Assembly: GCA_030844895.1 (NCBI GenBank)
Contig: CM061234.1
Coordinates: 11,156,043 to 11,220,042 of the forward strand
DNA length: 64,000 nucleotides
Direction: 5' to 3'
DNA from: Ambrosia x helenae
Taxonomy: Eukaryota; Streptophyta; Magnoliopsida; Asterales; Asteraceae
Shown here piece by piece: positions 1 through 11,890 of the stretch. The first letter of the stretch is position 1. Each line of letters opens with the position of its first letter. The notes beneath the pieces were generated by a model. It saw only the letters and a program-made list of their open reading frames with translations, was not told the origin of the DNA and did not search any database. The position numbers and the translations under genes were made by a program.

Positions 1-470
1 GAGGCTGTTAACTTGAGCCCCCTATGACCTGACCCAGCGGATCTCTTTCTCTCTAAATGGAGGTGCTCTGTTGCTGGTCAGAAGAGGCGGCTGGTGGGTC
101 TCCTGAGGTGCCGTCGCTGATCAGAGGGAGAGGAGGAGAGTGGTGGTTGGCAGCGGCGGTGCCGCTTGGAGTGAGGATGAGGAGGTTAAGGGTGGTGGTT
201 CAGTTGGTTGTTGTTGATGGCGGCGCTGATCAGGGAGGGAGAGAGGATGCGAAAAACTTGGGTGTGGTGGTTGATGGTTCGGGTGGTGGTGATTGTTGGC
301 GGCCAGAGTGGAGGCTGCTGTGCTTGTCAGAGAGGGAAGGGGATGAGTTTAATGGTGGTGGTGTGTGAAGATGAGGAATAAGGATGAGAGGTGTAGGAGA
401 TGAAGGGTGATGGTGGCTAGGGTTTCTTGAAGAAGATGAAAGGAGAAGGAATGGGTTTAAGGTGTTTAAA
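1..470. other. G/T-rich low-complexity block, no supported gene
   Basis: The + strand is rich in GGTGG/GGAGG words and open in several frames on both strands, as purine-rich low-complexity DNA often is. The - strand frame (230-478) is Ser/Pro/His-rich and could be a degraded coding 5' end, but it shows no domain, splice signal or conserved motif. I see no basis for calling a gene. Confidence 0.4.
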
Positions 471-550
471 TAATACATAGATAGGGTTTGGTGTGAGCTA
501 GGTTAAGTACCGTGTATACGAGCCAGTTACTGACTCGGGTCTCGGTTAAA

Positions 551-585
551 TATTATTATTATTATTATTAATATTACTATTGTTG

Positions 586-616
<31 letters not shown>
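551..616. repeat. (TTA)n microsatellite
   Basis: Nearly pure TTA/ATT repeat with two short interruptions (a TAA/TAC step and a TTG run). Confidence 0.9.
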
Positions 617-618
617 AA

Positions 619-1569
619 ATAAACAAATAAATAAAATCACTAAAAAAATATATATATAAAGATAGATCGTTATTGGGGAAATTTGTATACGTTTTGAATT
701 TATGCTAACTTTAAAATTCCGTACTATTTAAGAATGTTTTGAAATAATCAAAAGAAAATTTTAGACATGATTATACTTGTACAAAAGAGGTATAATATAG
801 GCATAGTGGTGATTTTACTAATTTAAAAATTGGGGAAAACTTCGTGATGTTACATTCATAAAGGCCCATGAAAAAAAAATCAAAATAAAAAAGCATACCG
901 GAGAACTTGAAGCACTGTTTGGACTATACTACCTACTACATTAAAAAATGGCATAAGTAAATCAAATCATCAACTAAAGTTAATATGAAGAATCAAATTA
1001 GCTACATAAGATATGAGTAAAGATTAAATTAACCACTACATGCAAATTCTAGCTTAACTTCCTAAAGCGCAACTACTTTTGGTTTATATGTATAAACATA
1101 CACACACACACACACATAAATATAGAGGTTTGTTGAAACATAACCAACATTAAGTAGAGAAACTATGAGAAGCACATAAATACTTTTTAATCGTGGTGTT
1201 AAAGCTTGTGGAACAAATAATAATGGAAATGTGGTGGAATCAAGTATAGAAAAACTTATCTCTATAAGTTCCCAACATATGGGTCATGTTTTTCTTCTTC
1301 TTCAAGAATTCTTTTATGAATCCCCTTCTTTATTTTTCTTGTATTTTTTTCTAGTCTTTCAAATGAGGCACAAAGTCTTATATGTATACAAGACCTAAGG
1401 ATGAGTGAAGAGACTAACTTAATTAGAGCCATAAACTCTAATAAAGTGAAATAAAGAACTCTACTCAAGAGTCTCTTTAATAATTTCACTAAAATCAATT
1501 AAATTTCATTTATCATATTATTAAATTTTTGTAATTTCCAACATCTTCTTAAATGAAACATTCATTGGT
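619..1569. other. intergenic, no gene seen
   Basis: AT-rich unique-looking sequence. It contains a short (CA)n run near 1100-1116 and no frame with recognisable protein content. Confidence 0.5.
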
Positions 1570-1862
1570 AACATTAATGATGAGGAAGGAAAACCATAAG
1601 GCAAATGATGCTTGTGAGGGTATGGATGGAAGAAGGAGGGTAGTATTGTAAAAGTGTTTTGATATTGTAAAGTATGATGTGGGCAAAATGTCTACATTGC
1701 CCCTCTAAGAGTCTAAGTGTCTTAATTGTCACACCTATACCTATTATACCCTTAAATTTCATGCTTAAATATGTTATACATGTTGCACCTTAAATTGTAT
1801 GGAAATGAAAATGACCATGTTGGTCATCACTCCTCCTTTATAATGTATATTATAGATTATAG
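1570..1862 (-). mobile_element. Helitron 5'-region remnant
   Basis: This block resembles 53702-53987: both share a stretch reading roughly AAGTGTCTTAATTGTCACA, a following TATACC/ATACCCTTAA stretch and CTTAAATATGTT. At the latter site the block ends in a clear Helitron-type 5' terminus on the - strand. Here the corresponding edge reads (on -) TCTATAATCTATAATA after A. No matching 3' hairpin/CTAG end was found at lower coordinates, so this is an orphan 5' part. Family membership is an inference from similarity to the other copy. Confidence 0.4.
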
Positions 1863-1878
1863 ATATATAATCTATGAG

Positions 1879-2583
1879 GAAAGTGAATATGGGGCTGTTA
1901 CACATCTAAGCTTAGATACGAAACCTATCAAAACTACGTAGTTTTGATTAAAAACCCTAAAAATTAAATCTTAAATGTCATCTTTCTTTCTCCTTGATCT
2001 TCCGAGCAGTGCGCTTCTTCCTTTTTAAAATTATGTCTCCATCGAATTGAACAAAAAAATTCATACATATTCATCTAATACATATTATTTTAAGCACTAA
2101 TCATTTCACATGCTTCATTTTAGTTTTCGTGAGTCAAAATCTCAAAGTTACACTAAAGATATTGTTAGCCTTAACCAATTTAATTTTTCTATTTTCCTAT
2201 TTCTTTAGTCTAAGATGTACGAATCACTAAGAAGAAGGAAACAATGAAAATAAATACCACATAAACTATTGTCATAAGCCAAAACTCCACAATGAATTAA
2301 ATAAATTACATATGTGTGAAAAAACATTTCTTGAATTCGATGGGAAGAAAAAGAGAAATAAGACCCATAAATCACAGAAAAAATAGAAAACTTGAAAACG
2401 TGTGTGTGACTTAATTTTAATTTATTAAGGAAGAATCGTGGAGAAGAACAAGGAAAAAGAAAGAAGTTGTGGAGAAGAAAGAAGTATGTAGGATTTAATT
2501 TTTAGGGTTTTTAATCAAAACTACGTAGTTTTGATGGGTTTTACATATAAGCTTAGGTGTGTTACAGCCTCATATTCACTTTC

Positions 2584-2585
<2 letters not shown>
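1879..2585. mobile_element. non-autonomous TIR transposon with ~90-bp inverted repeats
   Basis: The left end (about 1880-1970) and the reverse complement of the right end (about 2494-2583) match closely. Both begin AAAGTGAATATG and share the palindromic core CAAAACTACGTAGTTTTG and the segment AACCCTAAAAATTAAATC. The internal ~520 bp are AT-rich and non-coding. Long TIRs suggest a Mutator-like or other class II non-autonomous element. I could not see an unambiguous target duplication, because the right side runs straight into a (TA)n tract. Confidence 0.7.

Positions 2586-2632
<47 letters not shown>
2586..2632. repeat. (TA)n microsatellite
   Basis: Uninterrupted TA dinucleotide tract abutting the right end of the TIR element. 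Confidence 0.9.
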
Positions 2633-2633
<1 letters not shown>

Positions 2634-3898
2634 CTCATTTAATATTTAAATTGGGCTCAATAACAACCCATTTAAACTCAAATCTTGTTTAGTTGTTAAC
2701 CCATAACACATTTATAAGCCCACTACACATTATAAGGATTGTTATATATATTGCCATAATCTTGATTGTCATACTTCAAATAGTTTAAATTTTTTAATTC
2801 TTTAAAACTTAAGGGGAATATTTTTTTAACGGCTCGAATATGGCACGTAAATCCTTAGGGACGTCTTTGATAGTGAGTAGTTAAATGAAGAAAAAAATCT
2901 ATCAAACAAAGACTTGTTCAAGTTAGCATTAACTAAGGGTGGTGGTAATAGTAAATCCCCAAAATTGTTTACACGCCTCTCTATACGCAGCGTATAGCTC
3001 TATACGCCGTGTATGGAGGGTTGCACAAACTCCCACACATCATTGTAGGTCCTTAGAATGGATCGATACAAGACTGATCCAAAATATCTAGAGTGTGGAA
3101 TCCTCTAGCTAGTCGTTTATATATGCAAAACACAAGATGTAATCAAACACACGAACACGGAAATCACTTTAAAACACGATGTCTTACTGATTGTCAGTAG
3201 TAACAATTACAACCAATTCACACCACAACCTGGAAACTCAATAAAACAATCAACACAACCCTAAAGCCATGATGTCCTTATATAGGGGCACATAATCGTC
3301 TAGGCTGGGCCTGAGGCGAATATAGCTTATATTCACCCAGGGCATGCGTCATGTTCGCCTAACATTATGTTCACCTACCAACATGTTCTTCTAACCCATA
3401 TTTTAGACACACACATTACAAAAGGCACTAACGTATCAACCAAAAACTAAACAATGTCTAGACAAGCATCTGTCACACTCAGATGCACCAACAATCACTA
3501 ATGTTCATCCGTTGGAGTCATGTCAGATTGTCAGTGCCTATACGTCGCGTATAGGTCTTTATGCCGCATATAGTCCTACACGTGACATATGGAGGCCACA
3601 ACATTCTTATTGCCAGGCCCTCATACGCCACATATGACCATATACGCTGCGTACATGACAACAGAATATGCAAATAAGAGTGGAGGTGTGCGAATACATG
3701 GATCTCTAACTAAAACATGCGGGGAGTGGTGAGACATGACGAATATGATAATGAGCAACGAGATATCATAAATAATTCCAAAAAAATGCACAGAGTGGAA
3801 ACCATATAGTTAGCATGTGTCCCAATTTAATATATGTTACAAAGCCTAAGACAACTTCCAAGGTTCTCTCACTTGTTTTTTTTCTTTAGGCTTACTAC
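2633..3898. other. intergenic with palindromic TATACGC/GCGTATA motifs
   Basis: No gene supported. Short palindromes of the type CTATACGCnGCGTATAG occur near 2981-3014 and again, degenerate, at about 3538-3660. A similar group lies near 19210-19270 and shares the adjacent word AGAGGGTTGCA or GGAGGGTTGCA. On the - strand near 3275-3300 a CTATATAAGG word looks like a TATA box, perhaps of an old LTR. Nothing more can be claimed. Confidence 0.4.
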
Positions 3899-3906
3899 AA
3901 TGTAGT

Positions 3907-4116
3907 CACTGGCGAAGCTTTATTGGGGCGGGCGGGGGCGGCCGACCCCCCCGAATTTTCGTGCAGAAGTTCCGACTATATAGTATTCGCATAGAAAATT
4001 TTGGAAATATAGGGTTTCGACCCCCCGAAACTGGTTTTCGACCCCCCGAAACTAGTGACTTCCGACCCTCCGGCGACTTCCGACCCCCTGAACCTTCGGG
4101 TCAAGCTTCGCCACTG
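3907..4116. mobile_element. hAT-type MITE with 8-bp TSD
   Basis: A 210-bp element begins CACTGGCGAAGCTT and ends AAGCTTCGCCACTG, i.e. has terminal inverted repeats. It is flanked by a perfect 8-bp duplication AATGTAGT (3899-3906 and 4117-4124). The 8-bp TSD and CA...TG ends fit the hAT superfamily. The interior carries repeated CGACCCCCCGAAACT words. A second member of the family is at 54666-54852. Confidence 0.9.
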
Positions 4117-4124
4117 AATGTAGT

Positions 4125-4966
4125 CATACGAAATATCATGCAATATCACTCGACTCTCCGATACAAATATCACACACCTAAAATACTACGTACCCATGTC
4201 ACACCCAACCAATAAAAGCATATAAGCTACATATTACATATATATTAGTTTTCTAACCGATAAAATCAGGGATTTAGCTATCAAATATGATTCACCTATA
4301 ATGTATAAGCATGTTACAAGAGAAACCCATAATAATGAAAAAAAAAAACTAGTATTCGTATCTAATCTATTTGAACTTAAAAGGCGGTGAGGAAACTGTG
4401 ACAAAGCTTTGTAGAAAGAAATCGAATAACCAAAATTGAAACCGAAACGAAAAGGATTAAAGGAGATTACTCGATTGTGAATATTAGTATGTAAATCGGT
4501 TTAGGTTTGGTTTAATCGACAAACTCCTTTAGGCAAATATGATTTAAACATATTAAAAACCATATTTTACATGAAGATAAAATAGGAAATTTAATATCCT
4601 TTTTTATACAAAACCATTAAAATCCTAATCAACACATTTAAATCTTAACCAACAATTGAATAATAAACAAAAACTAATTGGGTGGTGATGTTGGTATGCA
4701 GTCGGTGGTGGTGGTGGTGGCCGTGAATATATGGTGGGGGAGGACGGTAGAGGTGGAGAGGTGACATGCAGCGGCAATGTGCCATCTTATATATCACCGT
4801 TAGAACAAAATATACAATTGTTTATTTGATTTTCATAGGTTAATCCTGTGTGTCACCGTTATCTTGTATTATTGACGTGATACCGATATTCAGAAATAAA
4901 ATTTAAATGTTTTTAGTGTGATCGTGTAATACGAGATTAACCACTATGAGTAAAGCAGATTTGTCA
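4125..4966. other. intergenic, no gene seen
   Basis: AT-rich with a short GGTGGTGGTGG tract near 4705-4720. No coding signal. Confidence 0.5.
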
Positions 4967-4969
4967 TTA

Positions 4970-5083
4970 GATTTTTTTTTTTGAAAGGCGAATTTCTTGC
5001 TCCTTGTGAGACTTGAACTCAAGACCTCACACTTTTAGTGTATTAAAAGGCTTTGCCTTACTACTGGACCACCAACCCCAATG
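4970..5083 (-). mobile_element. tRNA-derived SINE (truncated or diverged)
   Basis: On the - strand it reads GGGGTTGGTGGTCCAGTAGT (A-box-like), then a B-box-like GAGTTCAAGTCTC, then AAGGAGCAAGAAATTCGCC and an A-rich tail. The layout is identical to the better-preserved copy at 14519-14631. The flanks do not give a convincing target duplication. Confidence 0.65.
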
Positions 5084-5370
5084 GCAGATTAAGGCTTACA
5101 TGAGTAAATTAAAAACGCAATATAAGTAAAAAAAAGTTCAAAATTTTCAACGTGGATACTCGTGCTTGTGTAAAAGATATAGATCTAGATATTGTTGGTT
5201 GTTAACTTGTTATACTTTCAATGACACTAACGAATTTCTCATAAAGATACAATAATTACCAACCTTGTTCCCGGCATATATTTACCTGTATAGAGTTCGC
5301 ATAGGTAGACATTATAATATTTAAGCTTTTATTGAACCAGATTCGCATACAGAGTGACATTTTCATATTA

Positions 5371-5725
5371 CTAGCGAAAGCTCGTGCGTTGCGGCGATTC
5401 TGTACAATGTTTGGATGTTGCGTTTGGTTAAATTTATGATTTTCGACCCGATTCTACCTGAAAATTCAAATTGAATTATATATAACTTGAATTTCTTTTA
5501 TAAAAAGTACATATATATAATTTTGTTTATTTAGCTCGATTCGAATTCAAACATAAATCAAATTGTAATTTAAATAACCTGAATAACCCGAAAACAGTCG
5601 CGCTAAACATCGATTCGAATTCAAACATAAATCAAATTGTAATTTAAATAACCTGAATAACCCGAAAACAGTCGCCCTAAACATCCATATTCCACTTATT
5701 ACTTTTACCTGTTATATTATAGAGA
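5371..5725 (-). mobile_element. short non-autonomous Helitron
   Basis: On the - strand the 5' end is A|TCTCTATAATATAACAGG and the 3' end is a GC-rich GCCGCAACGCACGAGC segment, then CTAG|T. This matches the Helitron rule of insertion between A and T with no target duplication. The 355-bp body holds a 74-bp direct duplication starting near 5537 and 5611. No coding content is seen. The 3' hairpin is weak, so confidence is moderate. Confidence 0.6.
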
Positions 5726-7612
5726 TTCAAACCAACTTATAGCTGGATCAAATTTATCCTCTATTATTGATTAAAAAAGAACATTACACTGTTACCCGAA
5801 AGCATGATGGGTAAAGTGCATTCTTGCTAGTTATTTGTTAATCTCCACAGGCTAAGTCCAAAAATTATATAATGAACATGTGAGTCTGTTTGCGGTTAAT
5901 TTATTGTGGATAAGACATACAAAATATAGGGGTTTAAAATTGTGAATGGTGTAATATTATACAAACTAATTTTTTGTTTCTTGTTTTTGCCTTTTTTTAA
6001 CCTTCAACTATTAATCATTTATCATTATTTTTTTTGTCATTAATTAATAGAAATTAATAGTTGTATTAAATTTGTCTTGTCATTCTAATGAACTTACAAT
6101 TTTACCTTTATGCATAAACATGAAATGATAACTTTACCCGTCCAACACCCACCATATAGAAGTATAGATAATCCGTTAAGTACAAGTTTGAAAAACAAAT
6201 GTAAAAAATAAATGATGCATAAATTGACTAAAATGTTTTGCATAAATCAATTTTCCTATCAAGTAGACTTTAGAATAACATATTTACAATTTGAATTAGC
6301 AAGATAAGATGATCAAGTTGAGTTCGATTGGAGTTTGGAGTTTAGCATCTCACATTCATATAATATTGTAATTCTAAATAATATATTTTCTTTCTAAAAG
6401 ATATATGTACTTTCTCTTATAAACTTTTACAAATTGTAATTATATATAATCAAAATTAAATTAGTTATTTGATGTAAAGAGAATATATAATAGCGTTTGA
6501 TTTAGGTAATGTTATCCTACACAGTGTAAAATAAATGAGAAGTGGGAGAATAATACAAAAAAACACAATAGATCACGAAATATAACACTATGAGTCACAA
6601 AACATAACACAATGGCAAGAAATATAATACAATCCTGAGCAAAAAAAACACAATAAATCACAAAAATGACACAATGAAGAAAATAAGAAAAAGACACAAT
6701 GTCATATAAAAGACATAATGATTTAACACAAATTCTAAAAACTACAAGCTAATTAAAAAAAAAGCGAAAACCTAAAAACTAAGATTGTAGGGTTCGATGA
6801 GACGGTTCCAATGCCGCTTGAATGAGTTCAATCGGAGTCCGTTTATTACTCTTTCTACGACTTACTATTTTTCTTTCAGTGTTTATTTGATCCTAACCGT
6901 TAGCTTCAACACCATCCCCTCCTCTACCTTGGGTGGGTTTGGCATTGCCCAAGGGGCTTGGATTTTCTTCCGGACGTGAGGTGGGGAGGGGGTGAGATGG
7001 CTGTAAAGATTGGTTGATTCCTTTTTATTAATTATACACATAAACTTTTTAAAACCCAAGCCTTTTCACTCCCCCTACTTTTTAAAGACTTGATTTGTAG
7101 ACCTCACTATACAACATGACAATTCATGCCCCAACCCAAACGCACCACTCCCCTCACTCTTATGTTTAATACCTAATCTTCAACTAGATTTTTTTCTTCA
7201 CTGTCATTGTCTCTAAGCCAGTAGATATCATCAGCAAATTTCCCTAAGATAGTGATTGCCATTCCTCACTAACTAGTATGATAGTGACCACCAACTATTT
7301 TTACTAATATGGTATCGATCATCAATTCATCTCACTAAGATAGTAATGAACATAAATACAAAGAATTTGATAATTGTACACTCACGGTTTTTCAATTCCA
7401 GGGGGATCTTTTAGTAATTTTTCTAAATCTTACAAGGTTTTCACTTTTCCAGATCGACAGACCCACAAAAGTGGGTTCTTGGGAACCCACAAAAATAGGC
7501 TAGATTCGTCACCATGTAAAAATAAAAACTACTCAAAATTGTAAATTCATAAACAAAACCGGTAATCAATTTTGAAAAATAGTTTAAAGAGTAAACATCA
7601 ATTATATAACAA
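5726..7612. other. intergenic, AT-rich, short A-rich repeats
   Basis: No gene supported. Around 6545-6720 a motif like ACACAATRRNTCACAAAA recurs every 18-25 bp, an old degenerate tandem repeat. The 6780-7000 stretch is somewhat GC-richer but open frames there show no recognisable domain. Confidence 0.4.
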
Positions 7613-7992
7613 CTAGTTGTATTCAATAACGCGCGTTGCGCGTTTGTCAAACAATGTATAAAAAAAACCTCAAGTATTTGCAATTGTAAACATTAAAGCA
7701 AAGCAATTATGCACACACACGTCATAACGCGACGATCCTTCAGTACAAAGGCAATGAAAATTAATAACACAGGCAATGAAAATTAATAACACACAGCTAA
7801 CCAAATACATATTTGGTACATATACCTTTTCCTTCGTTAGATCATTACCACCACAAGTAATTGATATTAATCGATTCATAACCAAAGTTATGAATTAAAG
7901 TTGCAAACTAAAGCAATATAACACATGTAGGCAAAATGATGGATGATAAAAGATGATGATTAATTTGTGGGACTATGATGTATGCTTTACTC

Positions 7993-8094
7993 TCACCACC
8001 TTCCAGCTCCAACAACAATAATATTTTGCTTTACATAATATAATAACGGCGCAACAATTCCAAGAAGTCCAGCTAATGCAACGCCAGCAGTTCC
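7993..8094 (-). pseudogene. captured terminal exon, unidentified membrane protein
   Basis: An AG acceptor (TTCTCAG) precedes 34 in-frame codons including the stop. The peptide starts GTAGVALAGLLGIVAP, has one hydrophobic span, continues LLYYVKQN and ends GAGRW. I do not recognise the family. It lies inside the Helitron on the same strand as its other captured exons, about 1.2 kb from the signal peptide peptidase exons, and does not match the C-terminus of that family. Confidence 0.45.
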
Positions 8095-9287
8095 CTGAGA
8101 ACCATTAATATGGAATATGATTAAATAGGAAAAAAGTTGACATAAATCGTAACCTTTAGATATAATTTCAAGAACTAAAGCAGATAGGTTCTAATTGGTA
8201 TGTGATGTGGGTTAAGAGTAGGAGTAGTTAATTATTGCAGCGAGATCATTAGCAGCACAGTGGCTTCTTGCTGCTGTCTAATCTGGATACCTGGGTCGTT
8301 TGGTATCGCTAACGGATCCTGTGATTGTTTAGGCACATTAGTATATTATATAATTTTTTACATTTTTGCGTGTAAGAATACTTGTAGCTGGTACCTGCTT
8401 TGTCGAATCAGAGTTGTCGTTAGCTTTGAGGTTTGCGCTGCATGTCATCTTTTTCTAAGGCAGATGTTGTTCTACTGGTTAGCAATGGAGGAGTGGTGGT
8501 TGTTTATTTTTCTTGGGCAGGCCAGGCAACTTGTCTGGTACCATGGTTTCCCTTTGGAGTACAATATGATTGATGCGTCACACCAGTTGAATGTTTTCCC
8601 CAATTAGCAAATATTGATGTAAACTGTATAAAAGGAAATAGTATGTAATCTTATTTTATAGTTCCAATAGTTAAACAATATTTTTAAAACAATAAGTAGT
8701 GTTTCACCTCATTAACAATATATATTAACAGAACATTTAGGAAGAATGTGATTAAGACAACAGTGTTATACCAGTCAACATCATATCACTACGACCAATA
8801 AACATTACATCACCACAATAGTTGTATCAAAACATAGCTATTTGTTTACCAGGCTGATCATAAACCCAAAAATAGTCGTCGTTCGGTTATTTAGTTGACA
8901 CGTTATAGCACAAAACGGAAACAGGCGTTTTCAGCTTTTGCCAAAAAAAAAAATGTGGTTAACCTACATTTTTAGGTTGTAAAAACATGCAGCGAAAATG
9001 CTCTTTTAGACCAATAATAATGCAGCTAAAGTGCCAAAAATGGGCATGTAATAGACCACTAAAGGAAGCGAAAAAAATACCTAAGTTGTAGGTTATAAAA
9101 ATAGTCTTTTGATTAACACACAACAAAGCACGGAGGTATATGATCTCATAAGCATACTTTGGTCAAAATAACTTGCATGAACACCGGCGAAGTGTAGTGT
9201 TCACCCATCACTCGTTTAACATCAAATCACCACCATTGACAACCATCTAGGTAACCACCCGTGACCACCTATTAGAAAAGGCATACC

Positions 9288-9682
9288 TGGAATTACAATG
9301 TCACCTAAACCAAGCATAGAAAATGGACGGGCAGCGACTCCTGTTGGGAATAGAAGCTGGAAGCGAAACAAACTATTCTATTAGAACACAAAAAATATAT
9401 ATATATATGATAAAAACTACCCAATTCCAACAACAAATAACCATACATTACCTTTATAGGTGCATCAAATGATTTGGCTACGCTGACCATAACTGGGGTA
9501 AAAAAGACCCAGAATATATCATAGAAAAAGAGTATAGCCTGGCAGATTTTGATCATGTTTCATGCTAATATTAGAATTTTTCACAAGGAACACAAAGGCA
9601 AAATAGGAAGAAAAAAAAAAGACTCCCTTACCAAAAGAATGGCACCAGTTGTGAATGAGCCAAGAGAAAGCATTTCAATTCC
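9288..9682 (-). pseudogene. SPP: signal peptide peptidase fragment (three exons, captured)
   Basis: Signal peptide peptidases are ER-membrane GxGD aspartic proteases that cut signal peptides within the membrane. Three consecutive exons with AG/GT borders are readable: 9632-9682 (GIEMLSLGSFTTGAILL), 9452-9538 (starting AILFFYDIFWVFFTPVMVS) and 9288-9356 (LLFPT...ARPFSMLGLGDIVIPG). They hold both catalytic motifs, YD and GLGD, with no frame break. Upstream N-terminal exons and the downstream exon with the PAL motif are absent from the window, so no complete protease is encoded. The fragment sits inside a Helitron together with exons of unrelated genes, so capture is the best explanation. The family call is confident; loss of function is inferred from the missing parts. 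Confidence 0.85.
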
Positions 9683-9921
9683 CTGCAAATGTTATAATAT
9701 TAATATGAGATTTAATGGGAAAAATGTTTTAAAAAGGGTATGTCTAACATTAAGACAAAAAGGCAGAAAAAGAACAAAAGACTAACAAAGATGATACCTT
9801 AATTAACAACAAAAGTTAATAACTCTATTAGGTGTCACCACTAATAAATTATCTTTTGTTTAATTGCAAATTTGTAGCAAAGAAAAGGAGAACAGTTGTG
9901 TGATAAACAATACAATCTTTG

Positions 9922-10130
9922 TTATTCATGAGTATTCATTATTGCAGAGTCCAAACATTCCAGGCATAATTTCCAACCATCATCTAGTAACAAATATTTT
10001 GTGTCCCGTGCTTCCATTTGTTCGCAACTGCAACATCATGGGGTCGCGTCATTCTCGTGTGATGGGTAATATTTCTGTACCAAAACGGATGGGCCCGGTA
10101 TTCGATCAAACCAACTGCATTTGTTGGAAT
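9922..10130 (-). pseudogene. DA1-like LIM-peptidase exon fragment, broken
   Basis: DA1 proteins are ubiquitin-activated peptidases limiting organ growth. The - strand reads IPTNAVGLIEYRAHPFW, then needs a one-base shift to continue QKYYPSHENDATP, a TGA stop at 10036-10038, CCSCEQMEARDTKYLLLDD, and KLCLECLDSAIM, then a further stop. This corresponds to the zinc-binding LIM-like module between the LIM domain and the peptidase domain of DA1 and DA1-related proteins (from memory of the family). An AG acceptor precedes the first residue. Two stops and one frameshift make it a clear pseudogene. It lies directly upstream, in strand sense, of the signal peptide peptidase exons. Confidence 0.8.
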
Positions 10131-10839
10131 CTACATAAATCATGAAAACAATGAGTTTAATTCCTTAACATTATAAATAAACAGGTATGGGTTGTCTGTT
10201 GTCATACTGTCACAACCAACCTGTTAGTAAATGGGTTGTGATCGGATGGACCAATATAATAAGTTTACAACTTGATTAGAACTCTTTACCCGTGAAGATA
10301 AATGGGTTAAAATGGTAGTCTTCAGGTTACTCAATTATAAATGCTTATAGGGTTGATATTTTGACATGAATAAATATATGGGTCGTTTTTTTTTCAACAT
10401 TTTATCGCCCAACCCGAAACCCGCCAACCCGTTCATTTGGCACCCCTAATTATATTAAAGAATGGAAAATATGAAGATTTATTACGCCATCCAATTATAA
10501 CCTTTCTTCAAACATTTGCTATACTTTTTGGTTTGTGAGATACGTCTCATGGCGTGATCGAAGTACCAAGAACCCCCCAAAAGTGCACACTGTAAATTCA
10601 AATTCAGAACCCCAAACATTAAAATTAATCAAGAGCCAAAAATAAAATGAAAAGTTTTATCAATCCTAATAATTCCACGTAATGTGATGTTCCTACGAAA
10701 ACCCCCCACATTTAACCCTAATTCAAAATATTGGCAATAAAGAACGTATCAGTTTGGATTAAATAAGAAAGTCGTATAATACCTTATTCGAATACACGAA
10801 AACCCACATAAAAAAGCCAAATATTATCCACAACGAACA

Positions 10840-11345
10840 GGACTAATGCGAATAAGAAGGGGTTGTCGTCGCCTTAGACAATAACAGCTCAACCAAAGAA
10901 CCATCTCTGATGCCCTGCTCATATTAATAAAATAATTTCAGTACAGAAAAGGCATGTCACATGTTCTAGGAAATACCATTGTTAGCACTAACTGTCATGA
11001 ATCATAATCCGTCTTGCATCTGCACCTTCTGTCATGGAACAATATACAACTCGAGAATTGATAAACTTTATTAGTCTATCATACTCTTCCCTATTAACAA
11101 TTATGAAAAACATTGTTCGCACAAAGCTAACCATTAAACATAATGGAAACAACTATACGTTAATTGTCATCAAATATGTATTAATGGAATAGTAATCATT
11201 TAGAAAAGTATACACAGTATCATACCTCGTCTCATATTCCAACGTTACTACATCACATAATCGACAAATCCTACGACAAATCCAGCAACAATCCTGCGAT
11301 TCGCCATTTTTCCTGTCAACTTATTACAGGAAATAGGCATGTATG
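10840..11345 (-). other. exon-like scraps of unknown origin inside the Helitron
   Basis: Short frames on the - strand look exon-like: YEQGIRDGSLVELLLSK (near 10880-10920), MTEGADARRIMIHDS (near 10990-11040) and MANRRIVAGFVVGFVDYVM (near 11245-11310). I cannot assign any of them to a family. They are listed because they share strand and setting with the recognised captured exons. Confidence 0.3.
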
Positions 11346-11820
11346 GCAAGAAACAAACAAAGTCAATCTCTTATTTTACACATCTATATCAACCACGTCA
11401 TTGTCTGCCATTAAAAAAAACTCAGTAGAACAAAATATCCCAAAATTAAACAATCTAAAGCTCATAAGCTTTCTATTTCAACAACAAAAACGTTACCTCA
11501 TTAACTTTCTTGATGATTTCCTTTTTTTATGAACCAATTAAAACTCAATTGTATATAATTTACAAATGAAACATAAGCTTGTAGCTTTTCATGTTAATAA
11601 GTATACTGCATATGGAAAAGGCAAGTTATTCAAAGATGGTTGAACGTACACAATAGCTATTCAAGGCTTATCATTCTGTTCATACGGTGCTACAAGAACT
11701 ACAGGTACTAAAAGAAAATATTAAAATGATACATGTGATGCAAGTCTGTTCATTTGCTTGTAATAATAAAGGTGACTAACCTTTAGTCATTTAAGGTCTC
11801 TTTCTCCTGATATCTGAACA

Positions 11821-11890
<70 letters not shown>
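11821..11890. repeat. (AAT)n microsatellite
   Basis: About 23 uninterrupted AAT/ATA/TAA triplets. It creates an artificial poly-isoleucine frame on the - strand. Confidence 0.95.

Noticed and set aside
57..478. Protein-coding gene at the left edge
   Set aside because: Both strands are open because of G/T-rich low complexity; no recognisable domain or exon structure.
8260..8607. 115-codon frame on the + strand
   Set aside because: Cys/Trp-rich but no domain, antisense to captured exons within the Helitron, no splice or promoter support.
9288..9682. A working signal peptide peptidase gene
   Set aside because: Only three middle exons are present; N-terminal exons and the PAL-motif exon are missing, and an unrelated DA1-like exon lies directly upstream.
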